From Verrucomicrobiota bacterium (GTDB lineage: Bacteria; Verrucomicrobiota; Verrucomicrobiia; Opitutales; Opitutaceae): a stretch of DNA of 64,000 nucleotides. Within the stretch, counting starts at the first letter, position 1, and the number at the start of each line of letters is the position of its first letter. Location of the stretch: contig JAFEGO010000073.1 in assembly GCA_018239845.1 (NCBI GenBank), forward strand, positions 98,994 through 162,993, written 5' to 3'. The translations under genes and the position numbers were made by a program. Of the stretch, positions 59,216-64,000 are shown one piece after another. The notes under the pieces are model-generated. The model searched no databases and had not been told where the DNA came from. It saw nothing but the letters and a program-made list of their open reading frames with translations.

Positions 59216-60336
59216 AGTGATACGACGGTCTGTTCCTGATGCGAGCGCAGCGCGGCCGCGAAAATCTCGTGATGGGCGACGGCCTCGTCGGGCGTGGCAC
59301 AGCCGAAACGGCCGTTGAGCTGACCCGCGCGCTCAGCGAGAAAGGCGGCCCACATCTGCTGGAGGATGTCGGGGAAGCCGGGCTCGAAAATCCCGCCGGT
59401 GATCGTCTTGAACGGCGTGGCGAAGCCGAGATCGGTCTTTTCCCACCACTGCTCCTTGTCGCGCCGGTAGGTCCAGAAGGTCTTCGGCTCCTTGGTGGAA
59501 TAACGCACCCCGCGATCGGTGCCGAGCACCTCGAAAATCCAGGTGTTGGTCTCCGTGGGCGCGAGGCGCTTCACTTCCAAGGTCAGCGGGGTGGCGTGGC
59601 CCGCGATCGGCGCGGAGCAATGCAGCACGGCATTGTCCCACGTGTCGCAAGCCGCGGTGCCGCCCTTGCCATCGGGGCGGGTCGTATAGATTTTCTGCAG
59701 CTGCGCGAAGACGCTCTGGGGGCGCCAGCCCAGGCGCAGGGGAACATGCGCGACATGCAATCCCAGATCGGCCATCACGCCGATCTCACCGCAGTACTTC
59801 GACTGGCGTTTCCAATTGATCGGTTTGGTGGGGTCGAGATCGCTCGAATGAAGAAAGGCCGCGCGCGCCTCGATGATCCGGCCGAGCGAGCCGCTGGCGG
59901 CGAGTTGCCAGGCGCGTTGGACGCCCGGGAGGAACGGGAATTCCGACGATACCCGGACGAAGCGGCCCAGCTTCTTCGCCTCGTCTCGAACTCGGCGAGC
60001 GGCGGCGAGATCGATGCCGAAAGGTTTCTCCGCCAGGAGATCTTTGCCCGCCCGGAGGACATCGAGGTAAATTTCCTCGTGCAGGTGATGGGGCACGGCG
60101 GCATAGACGACATCGACGTCGTCGAGCGCGAGCAACTCGCGATGGCTCGTGACCAGGTGCTTCACGCTGGGCACCTGGCGGAACCAGTCGAGAAGCGCCG
60201 GCTGGAGATCGCAGACCGCCGTCAGCTCGGCGCGGACGGGAAAGTCAACCAGGGTAAACCAACGGGCGAGGGCGCTGGCGGCTTCGCGGCCCATGAGGCC
60301 GCCACCGATGATACCGATGCGAACAGGGGAGGACAT
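59212..60336 (-). CDS. Gfo/Idh/MocA-family oxidoreductase
   Basis: This is a 374-residue protein with the Rossmann fold RIGIIGGGLMGREAASALAR, the family motif LLAEKPFGIDLAAA and a C-terminal substrate domain with GEIGVMADLGLHVAHVPLRL. It is the second gene of a three-gene operon: aldolase (6 nt upstream), this gene, and PfkB kinase (4-nt overlap). It differs in sequence from the Gfo/Idh/MocA gene at 44872, so the island has two distinct dehydrogenases. Inositol-dehydrogenase-type or sugar dehydrogenase activity is typical for the fold; the substrate cannot be named. Confidence 0.9.
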   Translation of the reverse strand: MSSPVRIGIIGGGLMGREAASALARWFTLVDFPVRAELTAVCDLQPALLDWFRQVPSVKHLVTSHRELLALDDVDVVYAAVPHHLHEEIYLDVLRAGKDLLAEKPFGIDLAAARRVRDEAKKLGRFVRVSSEFPFLPGVQRAWQLAASGSLGRIIEARAAFLHSSDLDPTKPINWKRQSKYCGEIGVMADLGLHVAHVPLRLGWRPQSVFAQLQKIYTTRPDGKGGTAACDTWDNAVLHCSAPIAGHATPLTLEVKRLAPTETNTWIFEVLGTDRGVRYSTKEPKTFWTYRRDKEQWWEKTDLGFATPFKTITGGIFEPGFPDILQQMWAAFLAERAGQLNGRFGCATPDEAVAHHEIFAAALRSHQEQTVVSL

Positions 60337-60342
60337 GGGAAA

Positions 60343-61176
60343 TCAGGCGGTGAGATGTTTCAGGGCATCGGCGACCGAGGCGCCGTCGTGGACGACGGCC
60401 ATCAGCGCGCGGGTGATTGCGGCGGGCTTGGGGTGCTGGATGATATTCCGGCCATAGACGATGCCGGCCGCCCCCTGCTTGAGCAGCCCTTCGGTGCGCG
60501 CGAGGATCTCGGCCTCGGGAGCCTTGCTACCGCCGCGCACAAGCACGGGAATCCCGCCGGCGGTCTCAATGACCTTGTGGTAGATGGAAACATCGTCCGT
60601 GGGATCGGCCTTGATAATGTCGGCACCCAGCTCCACGGCTTGGCGGACGAGCGGGATGATTTTCGCGGGATCGCCGTCGACCATGTAGCCGCCGGCCTTG
60701 GCATTGGGCTGGAAAACCAGCGGTTCGATCATCAGCGGCACCCCGTAGTGGTCGCACTGCGGCTTCAGACGCAGGATATTCTGGATACATTGATCGGTGA
60801 CCTCGGGCTGCTCCGGGATGCGGAAGAGATTTACCACGACGCAGGAGGCATCGAGGCGGACGGCTTGCAGCACCGCGTCCTCGATGATCCGGGAAAACAA
60901 GGCACGGGGCAGATTGGAGCCGTAGACGTTGGCCACGTCGGTCCGCAGCACGAGCGCGGGCTTCGGGCGCTGCGGCAGGCGCTGCAGGTGCGGAGCCTGG
61001 CCGACAGTGAGCTGGATGGCATCCGGCGCAGCCTCGGCCAGGATCTCGATCGCCCGCGGCAGATTTTCGATGCCGGCGAGGAAGGAGGCTTCGTTGAAGA
61101 AGCCGTGGTCCAGGGCGACGTCGAAGCACCGGCCGGTGCGGGGATTAAAAAGACGATTCAGACGGGCTTGTTTCAT
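60343..61176 (-). CDS. Class I aldolase, DhnA/FbaB/LsrF family
   Basis: This 277-residue TIM-barrel protein starts at ATG 61176 (MKQARLNRLFNPRTGRCFDV). Family features are FDVALDHGFF, MIEPLVFQPNAKAG, GADIIKADPTDD with candidate Schiff-base Lys189, and the phosphate-binding end PVLVRGGSKAPEAE and GAAGIVYGRNIIQH. Enzymes of this group cleave phosphorylated ketoses or keto acids. It heads an operon with a Gfo/Idh/MocA oxidoreductase and a PfkB kinase, so it likely cleaves the kinase product. A DeoR operator-like site lies 22 nt upstream of the ATG and a perfect palindrome about 95 nt upstream. Confidence 0.88.
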   Translation of the reverse strand: MKQARLNRLFNPRTGRCFDVALDHGFFNEASFLAGIENLPRAIEILAEAAPDAIQLTVGQAPHLQRLPQRPKPALVLRTDVANVYGSNLPRALFSRIIEDAVLQAVRLDASCVVVNLFRIPEQPEVTDQCIQNILRLKPQCDHYGVPLMIEPLVFQPNAKAGGYMVDGDPAKIIPLVRQAVELGADIIKADPTDDVSIYHKVIETAGGIPVLVRGGSKAPEAEILARTEGLLKQGAAGIVYGRNIIQHPKPAAITRALMAVVHDGASVADALKHLTA

Positions 61177-61198
61177 GGCGGAGTAGCTGGGTAACAAT

Positions 61199-61211
61199 GG
61201 TAAATTATACC
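61199..61211. promoter_or_regulatory. Secondary DeoR-type operator near the aldolase start
   Basis: GGTAAATTATACC is an imperfect palindrome that resembles the core GGTAATAATTACC of the perfect site at 61270-61294. It lies 22 nt upstream of the aldolase ATG (61176, minus strand), where repressor binding would block transcription. Confidence 0.5.
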
Positions 61212-61269
61212 TTATGTGTAAATTAAAGGATCAAATCTGTTGATGCTCCAATCTATCCGGTAAGCAAGA

Positions 61270-61294
61270 AATTAAGGTAATAATTACCTTAATT
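61270..61294. promoter_or_regulatory. Perfect 25-bp palindrome, probable DeoR operator
   Basis: Arms AATTAAGGTAAT and ATTACCTTAATT flank one central base, giving a perfect 12-1-12 palindrome. It sits between the DeoR gene (ends 61301) and the aldolase operon, about 95 nt upstream of the aldolase ATG. It is extremely AT-rich for this genome. Together with 61199-61211 it suggests looping or cooperative repression. Confidence 0.75.
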
Positions 61295-61300
61295 AAAAAC

Positions 61301-62080
61301 TCAATGCGCTAACACCAGCCGGGAATCCCTCAGCCCGGGAATGACGCGGTCGGTGATGATCCGGCTGAATTTGGCATCAGGAAACACCCGGTTAAGGGCG
61401 CGCTGGCCGAATTTCGAATGGTCGGCCAGCAGGATGGCCTGGGCGCAATGCTCCATGACGGCCTGCTTGACCCGAAACATGTCGGCAAACGATTCATAGG
61501 TGCCATCGCCGGGCACGTAACCGACGGCGGAAAAAAATCCGAGGTCGATGTAGTAGCCCCTCGCGGCGGCTTCGGTGTCGGCCCCGGTGGCGCAACCGCC
61601 GCTGGGGTTAACCGCTCCGCCGATTTGGATGACCTTGGCGTGATTCAAGCCTTCGCAGAAGCAGGCCGATACCAAAATGGAGTTCGTGACGATGGTGACA
61701 TTGAGCTGGGATTGGGCGATGACACGTGCGAGCTCGATGCAGGTCGTGCCGGCGTCCAGGAACAGCGTGTTGCCGGGAGCGATCAGCCCGGCGGCGGTGC
61801 GGGCTATGGCGCGCTTGGCCTCAAGATTGCGCTTTTGCCGCAGATAGAGCGGGCCTTCGCTCAGCAGCCCCTCGGAGAGACGCATCACGCCTCCTAGCGT
61901 GCGGGCAGCCCGGCCTTCCGTCTCCAGCGCAGCGACATCCCGTCGCGCGGTCATGGGTGAGACGCCGAACCGTTTCTGAATCTGCTCGTACGTGACCGTG
62001 GCCTCGGCCTTGAGCCAGCTGACGATTTCCTGACGGCGTTTGGGAGCTTCCTTCCGCGAAACGCGGGAGTGTTTGGTCAT
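61301..62080 (-). CDS. DeoR-family transcriptional repressor
   Basis: This 259-residue regulator starts at ATG 62080 (MTKHSRVSRKEAPKRRQEIV). The N-terminal HTH is VTYEQIQKRFGVSPMTARRD then VAAL, the DeoR signature. The C-terminal effector domain has GNTLFLDAGTTCIELARVIA, IVTNS and VIQIGGAVNPSGG, the sugar-phosphate isomerase-like fold that binds phosphorylated sugars. It lies upstream of the aldolase-Gfo-PfkB operon on the same strand with the palindromes between, so it probably represses that operon until a sugar phosphate accumulates. It may be co-transcribed with the thiolase gene (80-nt gap). Confidence 0.92.
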   Translation of the reverse strand: MTKHSRVSRKEAPKRRQEIVSWLKAEATVTYEQIQKRFGVSPMTARRDVAALETEGRAARTLGGVMRLSEGLLSEGPLYLRQKRNLEAKRAIARTAAGLIAPGNTLFLDAGTTCIELARVIAQSQLNVTIVTNSILVSACFCEGLNHAKVIQIGGAVNPSGGCATGADTEAAARGYYIDLGFFSAVGYVPGDGTYESFADMFRVKQAVMEHCAQAILLADHSKFGQRALNRVFPDAKFSRIITDRVIPGLRDSRLVLAH

Positions 62081-62160
62081 GGGTGCAGTCTGGATCTCCG
62101 GGTATCGGCAGACGAGGAAAAGTTGGCGCCGGCCACGCGCAGCGCGGTTCATGGGAATTT

Positions 62161-63342
62161 CTAACCGATCAGCTCAATGCACGCGGCCAGTCCTTCGCCG
62201 CCTCCGATACAGATGGCTGCGACTCCCCGCTTGAGACCGCGTTCTTTCAGGGCGGCAATGAGCGTCACCACGATGCGCGCGCCGCTCGCCCCGATCGGAT
62301 GGCCGAGGGCGATCGCTCCGCCGTTGATGTTGAGCCGGTCAAACGGCACGCCCAGCTCGGCCATGAAAACCAAGGGCACTACGGCGAACGCCTCATTCAC
62401 TTCCCAAAGATCCACGTCGGCCACCGACCAGCCGGCGGACCGGAGGGCGGACCGGGCCGCGTGCGCGGGAGCGGTGGTGAACCACACCGGATCATGGGCG
62501 TAGCTGCCAAACGAAACGAGCCGCGCGATTGGCTGCAGATTTTTCTCCTTCGCGACCTCGGCCGTGGTCACGACGAGTGCCGCGGCACCGTCATTGAGCG
62601 AGGAAGCGTTGGCCGGGGTGATGGTGCCATCCTCTTCAAACGCAGGTTTTAGAAGGGGGATCTTCTCGTATTTCACCTTGGCCGGACCTTCGTCGTGCTC
62701 GATTCTGGTCACCGGGCCTTTTGCGTGGGCGATTTCCACCGGAGTGATTTCCCGGGTGAAGCGGCCTTCCTTCTGCGCCGCATTGGCGCGCCGAAAGCTT
62801 TCGGTGGCATAGGCATCCTGGACTTCGCGGGTGAAGGCGTGCGCCTTGGCGCACTTTTCCGCGCAACTCCCCATATGCTGATTATTGTAGGGATCCCAGA
62901 GGCCATCCGTGATGAGTGAATCGATGACCTGCTGGTGACCGAGCCGGTAACCCTCGCGGGCCTTGGGCAGCAAGTAGGGAGCGAGCGACATGGCTTCCAT
63001 GCCTCCCGCGACATAGATCGAACCCATGCCGGCTGCGAGGGCATGCGCCGCCTGCATGACCGCCTGCAGGCCGGAGCCGCAGACTTTGTGGATGGTGACG
63101 GCCCGGGTGGATGTCGGCAGCCCGGCGTAGATCGCCGCCTGGCGCGCGGGGGCCTGGCCTTGTCCCGCCTGCAGCACATTGCCCATGAGGCAGTCCGTTA
63201 TATCACGGGGCTCGACCCGGGCCTCTGCCACGGCCGCTTGGATGGCGATGGCGCCGAGCCGGGTGGCCGGCAGCGGGGCGAGGCCGCCCTGGAAGGTGCC
63301 GATCGGGGTGCGGGTGGCGGACAGGATGACGAATTCAGACAT
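62161..63342 (-). CDS. Acetyl-CoA C-acetyltransferase (thiolase)
   Basis: This 393-residue enzyme starts at ATG 63342 (MSEFVILSATRTPIGTFQGG); 393 is the normal length of biosynthetic-type thiolases. The active site is complete: nucleophile Cys88 (HKVCGSGLQ), His348 (GGAIALGHPIGASGAR) and Cys378 (AAICIGGGEG). It cleaves acetoacetyl-CoA to two acetyl-CoA, the last step after the CoA-transferase and hydroxybutyrate dehydrogenase encoded 12 kb away. It lies between a clan GH-A glycosidase gene (32 nt upstream) and the DeoR repressor gene, physically linking the C4-acid module to sugar genes. Confidence 0.95.
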   Translation of the reverse strand: MSEFVILSATRTPIGTFQGGLAPLPATRLGAIAIQAAVAEARVEPRDITDCLMGNVLQAGQGQAPARQAAIYAGLPTSTRAVTIHKVCGSGLQAVMQAAHALAAGMGSIYVAGGMEAMSLAPYLLPKAREGYRLGHQQVIDSLITDGLWDPYNNQHMGSCAEKCAKAHAFTREVQDAYATESFRRANAAQKEGRFTREITPVEIAHAKGPVTRIEHDEGPAKVKYEKIPLLKPAFEEDGTITPANASSLNDGAAALVVTTAEVAKEKNLQPIARLVSFGSYAHDPVWFTTAPAHAARSALRSAGWSVADVDLWEVNEAFAVVPLVFMAELGVPFDRLNINGGAIALGHPIGASGARIVVTLIAALKERGLKRGVAAICIGGGEGLAACIELIG

Positions 63343-63374
63343 GAGCATGGAGCCGGCTGACGGCGAGTGATGTA

Positions 63375-64000
63375 TTATTTAATCAATGACAGTCCGCAGC
63401 GGCTGACCAGTTCTCCGGGCTTGAGCCCGCGGCTGACGATGTAAACGGGGGATTCGGACAGTTTGGCGGCCCGGCCTGCCAGGGGGGCGCCCGTTATGTT
63501 CAGCGCCTGCGCGCCTTCGGGCCACGCGATCTGCCAGTCCGCCGCCCCGGCGACGGCCCATGCAATCAAGACCGAATGGTCGCCGCTCGCGAAGGCGTAA
63601 CCATGGACCTGGGCCGCGGACTGCCCTGCGATTTGCGACGGGACCGGCCACTGCCCCGCGAAGACCGGGGCCTCATCCAGGACGTTGGCGAGGGCGGAGA
63701 GGGCGGCGTAAGCTTTCTTGGGCACACCGCTCGGGCCGATGAATACGTTCTCGGCGTCACGCACCGCCTCATTGGCATCGCCGGCGATGGGTTCGTGCCA
63801 GAAGATTTTATCCACGCCATGCGCGAGCAGAATGGTTGAATAGCGGACGATATAGTCGCCGCATTGCTGTTCGCTCTGCAGCAGGCGGTTGGTTGCGAAA
63901 TCATCGACCGGGGCCCGCCAGGGCAGATAGGGAAATTCATCGAGCCCGTAATAGCCGGTCTCCGTCGCCCAGATGGGCTTTCGGGTGCCGTGCTCCTGCA
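63375..64000 (-). CDS. Clan GH-A glycoside hydrolase, C-terminal part
   Basis: This frame enters from the right edge; about 208 C-terminal residues are present. It begins QEHGTRKPIWATETGYYGLD, where the Glu in ATETGYYG aligns with the nucleophile region PIWMTEFAYYG of the enzyme at 33171. Similarity continues through LPWRAPVDDFATNRLLQSEQ and HGVDKIFWHEP (compare RGVQKIFYHSG). The tail is a beta-sandwich (HGYAFASGDHSVLIAWAVAG) as in the 33171 enzyme. It is followed after 32 nt by the thiolase gene on the same strand and probably heads or belongs to that operon. Confidence 0.83.
   Translation of the reverse strand, partial: QEHGTRKPIWATETGYYGLDEFPYLPWRAPVDDFATNRLLQSEQQCGDYIVRYSTILLAHGVDKIFWHEPIAGDANEAVRDAENVFIGPSGVPKKAYAALSALANVLDEAPVFAGQWPVPSQIAGQSAAQVHGYAFASGDHSVLIAWAVAGAADWQIAWPEGAQALNITGAPLAGRAAKLSESPVYIVSRGLKPGELVSRCGLSLIK

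Overview
The window looks like chromosomal DNA of a high-GC member of the Verrucomicrobiota, most likely an Opitutaceae-type bacterium. The evidence is the PEP-CTERM anchors of the form VPEPATYA-LAGLG-LG-AAWRRRR, a large TonB-dependent receptor with the signal peptide and plug typical of that group, many glycoside hydrolases and Gfo/Idh/MocA oxidoreductases, and genome-scattered palindromic repeats. This assignment is inference from family style, because there is no rRNA in the window. Shine-Dalgarno sequences are mostly weak, so starts were chosen from signal peptides, family lengths and gene spacing. Long antisense ORFs are GC artefacts and are not annotated.

Layout. 0-4.2 kb: the edge of a formylglycine-generating-enzyme-like gene, divergent from a LytS-type sensor kinase and LytTR response regulator pair. 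4.3-7.6 kb: two PEP-CTERM surface proteins that share a 34-nt upstream motif. 7.7-10.5 kb: an AraC regulator divergent from a GH2 glycosidase, flanked on both sides by related palindromic repeats. 10.6-17 kb: a giant RCC1/Ig-like secreted protein divergent from a Sel1-TonB fusion. 17-21.4 kb: VOC and Mpo1-like proteins, and a sugar-acid catabolic group (mandelate-racemase family enzyme, SDR, aldo/keto reductase). 21.4-28 kb: three secreted proteins each built of about four TonB-C-like modules, with an enolase-superfamily enzyme between the second and third. 28-32.6 kb: a MarR-MFS pair with a perfect palindromic operator, then a Nudix-regulator (NrtR-like) / SPFH / NAD-kinase-like operon behind two palindromic operators, next to a tRNA with anticodon CAT.

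33-64 kb is one large catabolic island. It contains clan GH-A, GH2 and alpha-glucuronidase-like hydrolases, an SGNH esterase, a DegT aminotransferase, a Gfo/Idh/MocA plus xylose-isomerase-like pair, a PIG-L deacetylase, an SSS symporter, a TonB-dependent receptor, a PfkB kinase / Gfo / class I aldolase operon with a DeoR repressor, and an embedded C4-acid module (fused 3-oxoacid CoA-transferase, 3-hydroxybutyrate dehydrogenase, 3-hydroxyacyl-CoA dehydrogenase, thiolase).

The most interesting signal is not a gene. A 40-bp element occurs seven times (plus one half copy) upstream of transcription units across 33.0-57.2 kb, on both strands and always oriented towards the gene. Each copy consists of two direct-repeat half-sites with pattern GAG-N5-A-R-N4-A-G at an exact 21-bp period. 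That is the geometry expected for an AraC-family activator, and an AraC-family gene (47264-48178) lies between two copies. The element ties the hydrolases, the transporters and the CoA-transferase / hydroxybutyrate genes into one apparent regulon.
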